From JAGNZR01 sp051648365 (lineage in GTDB: Bacteria; Fusobacteriota; Fusobacteriia; Fusobacteriales; Fusobacteriaceae), in contig JBOFEZ010000135.1 of assembly GCA_051648365.1 (NCBI GenBank), forward strand, positions 16,572 through 80,571: a DNA stretch of 64,000 bases. Direction: 5' to 3'. Positions within the stretch are counted from its first letter, which is position 1, and every line of letters starts with the position of its first letter. Position numbers and translations under genes: made by a program. Below, in pieces: positions 1-8,719 of the stretch. Under the pieces are notes generated by a model that searched no databases, had not been told where the DNA came from, and saw nothing but the letters and a program-made list of their open reading frames with translations.

Positions 1-1322
1 TTCATAAACTGCCCTATAATTTTGTACTGCACTATTTTTTCTGTTTTTAAAATAGTGACATTTTTCTTTTGAGGTATTATTTTTTCAGAGATTATCTTTT
101 CTTCAACTATCTTTTCACTGTAGTTAATCTTTTCAGTTACTTTAAAATTCTCACTATTTTCCAATTCCTTAATCATCTTAGGAATCTTAGGAATTTCAGG
201 TATTTTGGATATCTCATGTTTTTCCTCTGAAATTTTTTCAAACCTATCTAGATTCAGAGTTATATTATAACTTTCTTTAAGAGGTGAAATATTTTTTTTG
301 ATTATAGGAGAGTTTCTCTGTTCCAGAAAATTTTCACTTCTTATCACATCACTGGTTAAAATATCTGTTCCTGAATTTTTTTCCTCTATACTCTTTTTTA
401 CCCTTTCATATATCTCTCTGTCGTCCGAGAATTTGACTATTTTTTTTGAAGGATGTACATTGACATCTACCTCTCCCGGATCTATCTCTAGAAAAATGAT
501 TGCAAAGGGATAACGTCCCTTAGTTAATTTCGTGTAATAGCTGTCCATCACCGCATTCTCAACAACCTTAGATTTCACTATTCTTTTATTTACAAAGGTA
601 AAAATAGAATCCTTAGTAGAACGGGTAAGAGATGTATTGCCAATATACCCCATTTCAGTTTTGATAAGATTTTTTAATGTGTTTCTTCCGAAAATCTCTA
701 CAATAGCATTATCCAATCCATTTCCCGAGCTCCTTATACTTTCTCTTCCCTCTATTAGAAGGGTTATCGAAACCTCGGGATTAGCTAGAGCTTCTTGAAT
801 AACTATCTCTTTCATATTCGCATATTCTGTTACATTTTTTCTTGAAAATTTCAGACGAGCCGGAGTATTAAAAAAAAGATCATCAATCTCTATCTTTGTT
901 CCTCGCTCTCTTTCAAGCTCTTTCAGTGATGTTATTTTTCCAGCACTTACTGTTATACTGTTTCCCTGGGAAGAGTCTTCTGTTTTTGAGCTTACTCTCA
1001 CTTTGGAAACTGCACATATAGAAGCCAATGCTTCACCTCGAAAACCATAGGATATCAAACGGAAGAGATCTTCTTTTTTAGAAATTTTGCTTGTTGCATG
1101 CCTTTCGATACAGACCAAAAGATCTTCTCTTCCCATTCCTTTTCCGTTGTCTGAAATAAGGAGTTCTCTTCCTCCTTTTTTTACCTCTATTCTTATCTCG
1201 GTACTTCCAGCATCTAAAGAATTTTCAAGGAGTTCTTTTAGCATGGCTGCTGGATTCTCAACTACTTCTCCTGCAGCTATTATATTTGATACTGATTCAT
1301 CTAATATTTTTATGATTCCCAT
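1..1322 (-). CDS. mutL: DNA mismatch repair protein MutL (3' end outside window)
   Basis: This is the MutL ATPase of methyl-independent mismatch repair, which couples MutS recognition to strand incision. Reading leftwards from the ATG at 1322, the GHKL ATPase motifs are in order: an E-N-S-L-D-A-G-type motif near residue 34, then DNGKGM, then GFRGEAL near residue 92. The S5-like transducer domain follows, with a VDVNVHPSKK motif at about residue 285. After it comes a charged, low-complexity linker. The frame is open to position 1, where a GQFMNTY-like sequence marks the start of the C-terminal dimerisation domain, so only the C-terminal domain is cut off. It is divergent from the TPR gene at 1564. 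Identity is certain; the length is not known. Confidence 0.97.
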   Translation of the reverse strand, partial: MGIIKILDESVSNIIAAGEVVENPAAMLKELLENSLDAGSTEIRIEVKKGGRELLISDNGKGMGREDLLVCIERHATSKISKKEDLFRLISYGFRGEALASICAVSKVRVSSKTEDSSQGNSITVSAGKITSLKELERERGTKIEIDDLFFNTPARLKFSRKNVTEYANMKEIVIQEALANPEVSITLLIEGRESIRSSGNGLDNAIVEIFGRNTLKNLIKTEMGYIGNTSLTRSTKDSIFTFVNKRIVKSKVVENAVMDSYYTKLTKGRYPFAIIFLEIDPGEVDVNVHPSKKIVKFSDDREIYERVKKSIEEKNSGTDILTSDVIRSENFLEQRNSPIIKKNISPLKESYNITLNLDRFEKISEEKHEISKIPEIPKIPKMIKELENSENFKVTEKINYSEKIVEEKIISEKIIPQKKNVTILKTEKIVQYKIIGQFM

Positions 1323-1366
1323 GGACAACTCCCTAATCTTTTGAACAACATAATATATTACTCTGA

Positions 1367-1394
1367 ATTTTACACCATTTTTAAAAAGTTGCAA
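1367..1394 (-). promoter_or_regulatory. Likely promoter of mutL
   Basis: On the minus strand there is a TTGCAA -35 box (1389-1394) and a TAAAAT -10 box (1367-1372) with a 16-base spacer, about 45 bases upstream of the mutL start. The rest of the 1323-1563 intergenic region is very AT-rich. For the divergent gene it holds a TATAAT at 1466-1471 with only a weak -35 (TTTATT). Confidence 0.5.
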
Positions 1395-1563
1395 AGCTGA
1401 TTTTGATATAAAACAAAAAAAAATTTAAAAACTAAATTTTTTTTTATTTTTCGCTACGTAGATGATATAATTTAATTATCTATCACAAAATATTTCAACA
1501 ATTTTTAAATTTACCATATATCTGAAATTAAATCAAGATTAAAATTAGAGAGGCCCTTGTAAA

Positions 1564-3429
1564 ATGATAAAATTCCTAGTTTCAATAATGTTTTTTACTT
1601 TTTTTAACCTAATTTATCCATCTTCAATTGACGACTATCTGCTTTTCTATGATGCAAAAAAAGATTTTGAAAATGGAGAATTCACTACTTCAGTCCTAAA
1701 GTTCCGTTCTCTTGAGGATAGCTTTAAAAGTTCGCCTATTGTGAAAAGCAATTACTATAAATATTATTATGCTCTCTCACTCTTTGAAAAAGGAGATTTT
1801 GAGAAGGGATTAAATTATATGGATCAAGCTGTTTATACACCTAAAAATTATTCAGGTAAAAACTTTTTTTCCCACGAAAGAAACTATTATCTTGCTCTTT
1901 ACACTCTAGAGCAGGAAGGCTTAGAAAAAAGTAAACCCTATCTTCTCCAACTTATAAACGGAGATTTTTCTGCAAAAAATCAGGAGTATGAAGAATTTGC
2001 CTTCCATATGCTAAAATCAACCGAAAAAAAACTTCAGATTCTTTATGATATAAAATACTCAGATGTTTTTTTAAGATTAGATATTTTTTCCCAGGATGAA
2101 CTTTCAGATATAGGAAAATATTTCTTTTCAAAAAAACTTTATGAAAAGCAGGAAATAATTTATTCTTATCTGTATCAGCAATATCCAGATAAAAAAGAGT
2201 TCCTTGTAGAGTATTTGAATTCTATGTTTTTACAAAAAAAAGTAGATGAGCTCCTGAGCCTTACAGAAAAGTTGATTAAGAATCAGCAGTTCCCAGAAAT
2301 TTTTTATTTCAGAGGTCAGGGATTCCTAATGAAAAAAGATTATGCCCTGGCTATTTATAATCTCGAGAAAGCTGAATCTCTTAATTTCAAATACAATAAG
2401 AATTATCATAGCAGACCAGCCAGAGAGCTTATCGCTCTTATTTATTCTTCTTTGGGAGACTATAAAAACCTAGTAAAAACTTTAGAAGAGGGGGTTATTC
2501 TTTCAAAAACAGAGGAAAATCTTCTCATCGATGGGTATTTTAATTCGGGAAAAAGAGAAATCGGACTCAATAAAGCAAAAGAATTCCTTAAAAAATATAA
2601 ATTCTCGAACAACTCCAACACTTTTTTCTATATGCTGAGCAATATGAAACCAGAAGATAAAGTAGCCTTGGAGAATTTTTACAATGAAAGTTCAGTTAAA
2701 AAAAATATAAAAATAGCCAATTTTATACTAAGTAAGATGGGAACATTCAATACAAATAATCAGTCTTCAAAAAATAATATTGAAGTAAAAAAACTCGAAA
2801 AAATAGCCCTGCTCCAAGATGCAGAGCTTTTAAGGCTTGCCTTGGAAAACAACAGACTTTTAATCCAGGATTCTCTTGTTAAAAATTATCTTGTAACTGA
2901 TCTTTATGAAATTGGAAAGTTTTATAGAGCCGCTTATGAAAACTCTTTTTCCCATAGAAAAATTTTTTTCCAATATAAAAACCTCGCTCAGCTTCTTTAC
3001 CCTAAGTATCACACCGAATACGTAGAAAAGGCTGTGAAGGAATACGATATCCCTGAAGAACTCTTATATACTCTTATGCTTTCAGGTAGCAGTTATGACT
3101 CTACCTTTATCAGTGTCGACAGAAAATTAGGGCTTCTACAGATAAATTATGATGAGTGGCAAGATAAAGATTCGAAATATTCTTTTGAAGAACTCTTTAA
3201 ACCTGAAATAAATATCCAACTGGGGGCTTCAAAGGTAAAAGATTTACTTATCAAACATAAGAATAACAAGATTAAAGCTCTTATAGAATATTCCTATGGT
3301 GAAGAGGTTCTTGACTCCTTACATTTTGAAGGAGAGGACTTTTATCTCTATTCCATCAAAGATCCTATTCTGAGAGAATCTTTAAATAATCTGATTTTTA
3401 CCTATATATACTACAAATTACTTTATTAG
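1564..3429 (+). CDS. Secreted TPR-like protein with degenerate lytic transglycosylase domain
   Basis: The 621-residue product begins with a signal-peptide-like hydrophobic stretch (residues 1-20) and is therefore probably exported. Residues 25-400 are helix-rich and read like tetratricopeptide-type repeats, the layout of the U-shaped part of Slt70. Residues 493-590 resemble the SLT goose-lysozyme domain, with a GLLQI motif equivalent to the conserved GLMQI. The position that should hold the catalytic glutamate (the ES of canonical enzymes) is Gly508 in an LSGSS context, so the domain probably binds glycan without cleaving it. The gene lies 12 bases before recJ and probably shares its transcript. 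The fold assignment rests on motif reading only. Confidence 0.75.
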   Translation: MIKFLVSIMFFTFFNLIYPSSIDDYLLFYDAKKDFENGEFTTSVLKFRSLEDSFKSSPIVKSNYYKYYYALSLFEKGDFEKGLNYMDQAVYTPKNYSGKNFFSHERNYYLALYTLEQEGLEKSKPYLLQLINGDFSAKNQEYEEFAFHMLKSTEKKLQILYDIKYSDVFLRLDIFSQDELSDIGKYFFSKKLYEKQEIIYSYLYQQYPDKKEFLVEYLNSMFLQKKVDELLSLTEKLIKNQQFPEIFYFRGQGFLMKKDYALAIYNLEKAESLNFKYNKNYHSRPARELIALIYSSLGDYKNLVKTLEEGVILSKTEENLLIDGYFNSGKREIGLNKAKEFLKKYKFSNNSNTFFYMLSNMKPEDKVALENFYNESSVKKNIKIANFILSKMGTFNTNNQSSKNNIEVKKLEKIALLQDAELLRLALENNRLLIQDSLVKNYLVTDLYEIGKFYRAAYENSFSHRKIFFQYKNLAQLLYPKYHTEYVEKAVKEYDIPEELLYTLMLSGSSYDSTFISVDRKLGLLQINYDEWQDKDSKYSFEELFKPEINIQLGASKVKDLLIKHKNNKIKALIEYSYGEEVLDSLHFEGEDFYLYSIKDPILRESLNNLIFTYIYYKLLY

Positions 3430-3441
3430 GAGAGAAAATTT

Positions 3442-5832
3442 ATGAGAAACAGTAACTGGATATATAAAGGCAGGGTTTCTGCCCTTGAAAATATCAAAGA
3501 TATAAATTATGATGTTATGAAAATTTTAGCAGGGAGAGGGATTAGAGAAAGTGAAGAGATAAAAAAATTCCTCCATCCATCTCTAGAAAATATAGGAGAT
3601 CCTTTCGGTTTAAAAGATGTTGATCTGGCCGTAACAAGAATTTTAGAAGCTATTAAAAACAATGAAACTATTTGGATTTATGGAGACTATGATGTTGACG
3701 GTATCACTTCCACTGCACTTTGTTATCTGGCTCTTTCAGCCATAGGTGCCCAGGTACGTTACTATATTCCCTTGAGGGATGAGGGCTATGGTCTTAATTG
3801 CGATGCTCTTGATTACATAGCTTCTCAGGATGGCAAATTGGTTATAACAGTAGATTGCGGTATCACTTCCCATAAAGAGATTCAACATGGGAAAAATCTC
3901 GGAATCAATATGATAATCACAGATCACCACGATATTATCGGTGGGAACCTTCCCTCTGCCTTTGCAGTTATAAACCCGAAGAGAGAGGACAATCTTTATA
4001 CTTTTAAATATCTTGCAGGAGTGGGGACGGCCTTTATGCTTCTTATGGGACTTTATACGAAACTTGGAATAAAGAATGAAATTTTCAATTATTTGGATAT
4101 TGTAGCCATAGGAACTGTAGCAGATATAGTATCACTTAGAGGAGACAACCGTATTTTCGTAAAATATGGTTTAGAGAAGCTTAAAACAAGCAAATCAGAA
4201 GGACTTCGTGCCCTCTTAAGAAAAATTTTTTTCCAAGATCATGACACAAGGATATATTCTCCCTACGATATCGGATTTGTAATTGCTCCTGTTTTTAATG
4301 CTGCAGGAAGGCTCGAAGATGCAAAAAATTCTGTGGAGATGCTTATATCAAAAGATAATTCCCAATATAGCAAGATGATTGATGAGCTTGTTGCCAACAA
4401 TCAGAAACGGAAGGAAATTCAAGAAGATATCCTAGAAAAAGTTATAAACTCCATAGAAGAAAAAAAACTAGAGAAAAATTCTCTTATTCTTGTTGCAGAT
4501 AAAGATTTTCATCACGGAGTCATAGGGATTGTAGCTTCTAAAATTTTGGACAGATACTATAAACCTACGATTATTATGGAAATTGATGAAGAAAGCAACA
4601 CTGCAAAAGGCTCATGCCGTAGTACAGAAGCTTTCAATATGATTGAGGGGTTAACTAAATTTTCCCACTACCTTCTCAAGTTCGGTGGACATCACGGAGC
4701 CGCTGGATTTTCTATATCCTTAGAAAATCTGGACAAATTCTATGAAGAGTTCAACCAGTACTGTCATTCTATTTTGAGTGAAGAGGATACATTGAAACCT
4801 ATAAAAATTGCCGAAGATATCTCAGCTTATAAAATCGGTTTCAATCTCATGGAAAATCTTAAAAGACTTGAACCTTACGGTTTTGATAATCCTACTCCTT
4901 TATTCTCCATGAGAGAATGCAAAATTTCAGATATAAGAGCAATAGGAAAAGATTTGAATCATATATCTCTAACACTGGTGAAAAACGGAATAGAAATTAG
5001 AAACTGTATCTGGTGGAATAGTGGCGAGCTTTTTGAACTTCTCCAAAAGAACAGAGAAAAAACTATTGATATTGCTTTTAAAATGAAAATGGAATCTTTT
5101 AGAGAGAGACTCCAATATAAAGTTTATATTGAAGATATCAAATTTTCAGAAGATAATAAAAATTATAACCCTCAAGAACTTTCCCTAGAAGAGGAGCTAA
5201 CTTCACTTCAATTTCCTATAAAAACTGTTATCTATTCAAAAAAGAATCCCCAGGGAGAGCATTGTAAAATAAAATTTTCAGAAAATCTAGGAATAGTTTA
5301 CCAGAACAGAGAAACCGTAGGATATCTTGATTCAAATATCTCTGCTCTTTTAAAAAAATATTCAGCTAAATCAAATGAAAATTTCTGTGCTAAAATTTTA
5401 AAAACAGATGAAACAAGTGAAAATTTTAATATTTTCTTAGAAATATATATAGACTACAACTTTAAAAGCTATGCTATCAAGGACTCACAGCTTTTTTCTG
5501 AAATTAAAGAATTTCTTATAGGAAAAGAGGAGTATACCCCCCAACAGAAAAATATTTTGAGAACTCTTTTTAAAGATGGCTTAAATTTTGAAGGTGGAAT
5601 AGAAGATAATGGCACTGAAGTTGAAAATCTTCTTCTTACAGTGGCTTTGTATCATTTCGCCAAAAAGAGCAAAATTTTAATAGTCACCAAAGAAACTCTC
5701 TCTGAAAAACTCGAATATTACTCAGAAAAATCAGAAAATTTTAGGGACGGTTACAACTTTTATATTTTTCTGAATACTCCAGTACAGAACTCTGATTCTG
5801 GTATCAAATATTTGGGCATTTCTATTTTTTAA
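3442..5832 (+). CDS. recJ: Single-stranded-DNA-specific exonuclease RecJ
   Basis: RecJ degrades single-stranded DNA 5' to 3' in recombination and mismatch repair. The DHH phosphoesterase motifs are all visible: DYDVDG at residues 82-87, a VDCGIT motif, DHH at 161-163, a GTVADIV motif and NAAGR. The DHHA1 motif GGHHGAAG starts at residue 415. At 796 residues the protein is over 200 longer than typical proteobacterial RecJ. The extra C-terminal part (about 570-796) has no motif I recognise. The start follows AGGAG. The gene is probably co-transcribed with the upstream transglycosylase-like gene. Activity is expected because all metal-binding residues are kept. Confidence 0.95.
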   Translation: MRNSNWIYKGRVSALENIKDINYDVMKILAGRGIRESEEIKKFLHPSLENIGDPFGLKDVDLAVTRILEAIKNNETIWIYGDYDVDGITSTALCYLALSAIGAQVRYYIPLRDEGYGLNCDALDYIASQDGKLVITVDCGITSHKEIQHGKNLGINMIITDHHDIIGGNLPSAFAVINPKREDNLYTFKYLAGVGTAFMLLMGLYTKLGIKNEIFNYLDIVAIGTVADIVSLRGDNRIFVKYGLEKLKTSKSEGLRALLRKIFFQDHDTRIYSPYDIGFVIAPVFNAAGRLEDAKNSVEMLISKDNSQYSKMIDELVANNQKRKEIQEDILEKVINSIEEKKLEKNSLILVADKDFHHGVIGIVASKILDRYYKPTIIMEIDEESNTAKGSCRSTEAFNMIEGLTKFSHYLLKFGGHHGAAGFSISLENLDKFYEEFNQYCHSILSEEDTLKPIKIAEDISAYKIGFNLMENLKRLEPYGFDNPTPLFSMRECKISDIRAIGKDLNHISLTLVKNGIEIRNCIWWNSGELFELLQKNREKTIDIAFKMKMESFRERLQYKVYIEDIKFSEDNKNYNPQELSLEEELTSLQFPIKTVIYSKKNPQGEHCKIKFSENLGIVYQNRETVGYLDSNISALLKKYSAKSNENFCAKILKTDETSENFNIFLEIYIDYNFKSYAIKDSQLFSEIKEFLIGKEEYTPQQKNILRTLFKDGLNFEGGIEDNGTEVENLLLTVALYHFAKKSKILIVTKETLSEKLEYYSEKSENFRDGYNFYIFLNTPVQNSDSGIKYLGISIF

Positions 5833-5934
5833 ATACATTTCATTTCATTTATTTGTGTTTTCGTTTTAAAAAAATACATTAAAAATATTTTTTACTAGAT
5901 TTTTTTCTAAAAATAGGTTATACTATAATAACTT

Positions 5935-6012
5935 TTGGGGAGAAGTTTATTTGTGGGGGAGAAAATTAAAATAGTTGAAAGAGTTCACATTGGGGAACTC
6001 TTTCTTTTTTTA
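5935..6012 (+). ncRNA. Candidate small RNA with three GGGG tracts and its own terminator
   Basis: In the recJ-TatD gap a TATAAT at 5924-5929 is followed by about 75 bases ending in a perfect rho-independent terminator. The stem is GAAAGAGTTC (5977-5986) paired with GAACTCTTTC (5995-6004), with a T tract after it. The short stretch contains three G runs of four or five (5937-5940, 5955-5959, 5991-5995), striking in such AT-rich DNA. The -35 region is poor. A 7-codon TTG-initiated reading frame at 5951-5974 behind GGGGAG is an alternative explanation. The hairpin could also simply terminate recJ transcripts. Confidence 0.35.
5977..6010 (+). terminator. Rho-independent terminator between recJ and TatD gene
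   Basis: A 10-bp perfect stem (5977-5986 with 5995-6004) with an 8-base loop is followed by a T-rich tract on the plus strand. On the minus strand the preceding A-run gives only a weak T tract. It ends the recJ transcript or the candidate small RNA. Confidence 0.8.
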
Positions 6013-6765
6013 TTGATTTTTTTTACTTATTGAAGTATTCATGAGTTTTTTTTCGTTTTGCTTTAAAATGTTTTTCACTATCTCTTCAGAAATTCCAAAT
6101 ATTTTCCCCACTTCTTTCTCCAATCCGAGTATTTCTAAGGTCGAGGTAGCTTTTCTATAGCCATAGGGAGCATCTGTTTCCAGGAGAATATTTTTTAGGG
6201 GAAGAGTTGCTATGTACCTTCTATATTCCTCATCCTCCCTTAGGGCTATGTTGACGGAGATAAAATATCCTCTTTTTTCTATTTCTTGTATCTCTTTTTC
6301 CTCACCTATATACCAATGGAACATTGCTTTTTTTATTTTATATCTATCCAAAAGAGGTAGAACTTTATAGATATCTTTTCCAATAATATGCAAAATTAAA
6401 ACTTTGTCCAACTGGCTAGCTTTCTCTATAAATTTTTCTAAAATTTCCATCGCACTTTTAATCTGTTTTTTATCAAATCTATCTAGATAAAAATTTGGAA
6501 TCCCAACCTCTCCTATTCCATCTATCTCTTCCTTTTCCTCATCTATAAGTTTTAAAACTTTTTCACAATCTTCAAAATTTTTTGGGTTCTCAGGGTGTAT
6601 CCCTAAAAATATTTTAATATTCTTTTTATATTTTTGCTTATGTTCTAAATTTAAAAGAGCACTTTCATAATTTGAAGATGTCCCCCACATGACAATACCT
6701 TTTTTTATTCCTAACTGTATCTCCTTTTCATCTATTGCATCTAAATGCAGGTGTGAATCTGTCAT
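6010..6765 (-). CDS. TatD family metal-dependent hydrolase
   Basis: The 251-residue protein has the TatD amidohydrolase-fold signature: an N-terminal D-S-H-L-H-L-D metal motif (residues 3-9), a GIGEVG glutamate motif near 80, histidine at LILHIIG near 126 and a C-terminal LLETDAPYG motif. TatD proteins are 3'-5' DNases or RNases used in repair and RNA quality control. An AAAGGAGG site precedes the start. It is convergent with recJ and divergent from the DEAD-box helicase. It is a little shorter than typical TatD (about 260) but looks intact. Confidence 0.9.
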   Translation of the reverse strand: MTDSHLHLDAIDEKEIQLGIKKGIVMWGTSSNYESALLNLEHKQKYKKNIKIFLGIHPENPKNFEDCEKVLKLIDEEKEEIDGIGEVGIPNFYLDRFDKKQIKSAMEILEKFIEKASQLDKVLILHIIGKDIYKVLPLLDRYKIKKAMFHWYIGEEKEIQEIEKRGYFISVNIALREDEEYRRYIATLPLKNILLETDAPYGYRKATSTLEILGLEKEVGKIFGISEEIVKNILKQNEKKLMNTSISKKNQ

Positions 6766-6791
6766 AACGCCTCCTTTTACTATTGTTAATT

Positions 6792-6819
6792 TTGTTTTTT
6801 ACAATAAGTGTGATATAAT
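6792..6819 (+). promoter_or_regulatory. Likely promoter of the DEAD-box helicase gene
   Basis: TTGTTT (6792-6797), a 16-base spacer and TATAAT (6814-6819) lie 36 bases before the helicase start codon. Confidence 0.55.
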
Positions 6820-6855
6820 TATAAGATATTAAAAAAAATTATACATTGGAGAAAA

Positions 6856-7989
6856 ATGAATTTTACTAAATTTAACTTAAACAAACAGATATTAAAAAAT
6901 ATAGAGAATGTTGGCTATAAGTCTGCAACTCCTATCCAGGAACAAGCCATACCTGCTATATTAATTAAAAAAGATATTCTCGGACTCGCTAAGACAGGAA
7001 CAGGTAAAACAGCAGCTTTTGTCATTCCTATCCTCCAGAGACTTATGGAAACAAAATCAAAAGGAGTTCGTGCCCTTATTTTGGCTCCCACAAGGGAACT
7101 TGCTGAACAGATAAACAATACTGTAAAACAGCTCGGAGAGCTCACTAAATTAAAAAGTGTGGCTATTTACGGTGGTGTTTCAGCTAACACACAGATAAAC
7201 TCTATCCGTAGAGGTGCCGATATTATTGTGGGATGTCCAGGAAGAATATTAGACCTGATTAATCAGAAACAGCTCTCTCTTTCTAAATTGGAGATTCTTG
7301 TTTTAGATGAAGCTGATCATATGCTGGATATGGGATTTTTAGAAGATATTGAAAAAATTGTTGCTCAGACTCCCAAAAATAAACAGACACTATTTTTCTC
7401 TGCAACTATGCCTTCAGAAATAAAAACTTTCACATCAAAAGTTTTAAAAAATCCTGGAATTATAGAAGTTGAATATAAGGATCCTGTAAAACTCATTGAG
7501 CACACTCTATACCATATAGAAACTATGCATAAAAAAAATAAAATATTCGAAATTCTCCAAAAAAGAGAATTAGAATCAGTTATAATTTTTATGAATAGTA
7601 AGCATAAAGCTAAAAATTTAAGTATCGCCCTAACAAACAAGGGGCACAAAGCTGTTAATTTTCAAGGTAATCTTTCTCAAGCTCAAAGAGACAAGGCTTT
7701 AGAAGGATTCAGAAATTCTAAATTTAAAGTTCTCGTTGCAACCGATATCGCTGCTAGAGGACTTGATATTCCACAGGTTACTCATGTTATAAATTATGAT
7801 CTTCCCAGAACTGCCGAAGCTTTTACTCATAGAAGTGGAAGAACAGGAAGAGCTAATAAAAATGGAAAAGTAATCTCTTTTGCAGATGAAGAAGATGCAA
7901 AAATACTTCGTGATATAATCAAGATTAATAAAATAAAATTTGAAAATATTTTCGGAGAAGAAATAAAATTGCAAAAAAATAAAAAATAA
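6856..7989 (+). CDS. DEAD-box ATP-dependent RNA helicase
   Basis: A 377-residue helicase core with every superfamily 2 motif: the Q motif (TPIQEQAIP), Walker A AKTGTGKT, PTRELA, GG, a CPGR version of the usual TPGR, DEAD, SAT, then in the second RecA domain ARGLD and HRSGRTGR. It lacks the long basic C-terminal extension of CshA/DeaD or DbpA types, leaving only a short lysine-rich tail, so it resembles compact RhlE/CshB-type proteins. The expected role is RNA duplex unwinding in ribosome assembly or RNA decay. It is transcribed alone from a recognisable promoter and ends in a bidirectional terminator. Confidence 0.94.
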   Translation: MNFTKFNLNKQILKNIENVGYKSATPIQEQAIPAILIKKDILGLAKTGTGKTAAFVIPILQRLMETKSKGVRALILAPTRELAEQINNTVKQLGELTKLKSVAIYGGVSANTQINSIRRGADIIVGCPGRILDLINQKQLSLSKLEILVLDEADHMLDMGFLEDIEKIVAQTPKNKQTLFFSATMPSEIKTFTSKVLKNPGIIEVEYKDPVKLIEHTLYHIETMHKKNKIFEILQKRELESVIIFMNSKHKAKNLSIALTNKGHKAVNFQGNLSQAQRDKALEGFRNSKFKVLVATDIAARGLDIPQVTHVINYDLPRTAEAFTHRSGRTGRANKNGKVISFADEEDAKILRDIIKINKIKFENIFGEEIKLQKNKK

Positions 7990-8022
7990 TACTTTATTCT
8001 TAATATCTAATTTTTTTCAAAA

Positions 8023-8051
8023 AAAAGAGCAGTATTTAATACTACTCTTTT
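8023..8051. terminator. Bidirectional terminator between helicase and methyltransferase
   Basis: The hairpin has AAAAGAG and AGTAT on one arm and ATACT and CTCTTTT on the other, with a single C/A mismatch. It is flanked by A and T runs, so it can stop transcription from both convergent genes. Confidence 0.8.
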
Positions 8052-8062
8052 TTTTATGATCC

Positions 8063-8707
8063 TTATTTTTTCTCACCCTTGATAACTAGTCCAATTCCAT
8101 CCCCAAAAGGCAGAAGTACAAAATTATGATTCTCATATAGGTAAGTTATAAATTCATCTAACTTTCTCACTATAGTCTTAAATTTAGAAGGGTATTCCTT
8201 ATATAAGTAACCTCTGAACATTATATTATCTATAAATACCATGCCTCCCTCTTCAAGTCTAGCATATGAGTCATCAAAGAATTTTCTATATTGTCCCTTC
8301 GCAGCATCTATAAATACAAAATCATACACTTCCTCATTAAGTTTAGGAATAACCTCTCCCGCATCTCCCAAAATAAGATGGATGTCGTTCATATTCAATT
8401 TAGACTTCAAGAAATTTTCTTTAGCTACTTCCATACGCACAGGATCTATCTCTAATGTAGTTAGAGTGGCATCCTTGTCCATCTCCATTCCCATAACGAT
8501 TCCAGAATATCCTATGGCTGTTCCTACTTCCAAAACATGTTTAGGTTTTCTCTCTCTGATGACAAACTGAAGATATGCCGCCACTTCTTTAGATATTATA
8601 GGAACATTGTGCTCTAGAGCATATTTTTCCATCTCCAATATAAGCTGATTTTTCTCCTGAATTTTACTCTTTATATATCCGTTTGCTTCAATTAGCTCTT
8701 CTAACAT
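8063..8707 (-). CDS. Class I SAM-dependent O-methyltransferase (TrmR-like)
   Basis: The 214-residue protein has the Rossmann methyltransferase motif I VLEVGTAIGYSG (about residues 59-70), an acidic motif II TTLEIDP, and FIDAAKGQYRKFFD with the metal-binding aspartate typical of the catechol O-methyltransferase (Methyltransf_3) family. Members from Firmicutes (YrrM/TrmR) methylate 5-hydroxyuridine in tRNA. The neighbouring rsmB makes an RNA-modification role plausible, but the substrate is inferred. It is last in a three-gene minus-strand operon with rsmB and the AIR-synthase-like gene, 12 bases after rsmB. Confidence 0.8.
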   Translation of the reverse strand: MLEELIEANGYIKSKIQEKNQLILEMEKYALEHNVPIISKEVAAYLQFVIRERKPKHVLEVGTAIGYSGIVMGMEMDKDATLTTLEIDPVRMEVAKENFLKSKLNMNDIHLILGDAGEVIPKLNEEVYDFVFIDAAKGQYRKFFDDSYARLEEGGMVFIDNIMFRGYLYKEYPSKFKTIVRKLDEFITYLYENHNFVLLPFGDGIGLVIKGEKK

Positions 8708-8719
8708 AATTTCACTCTC

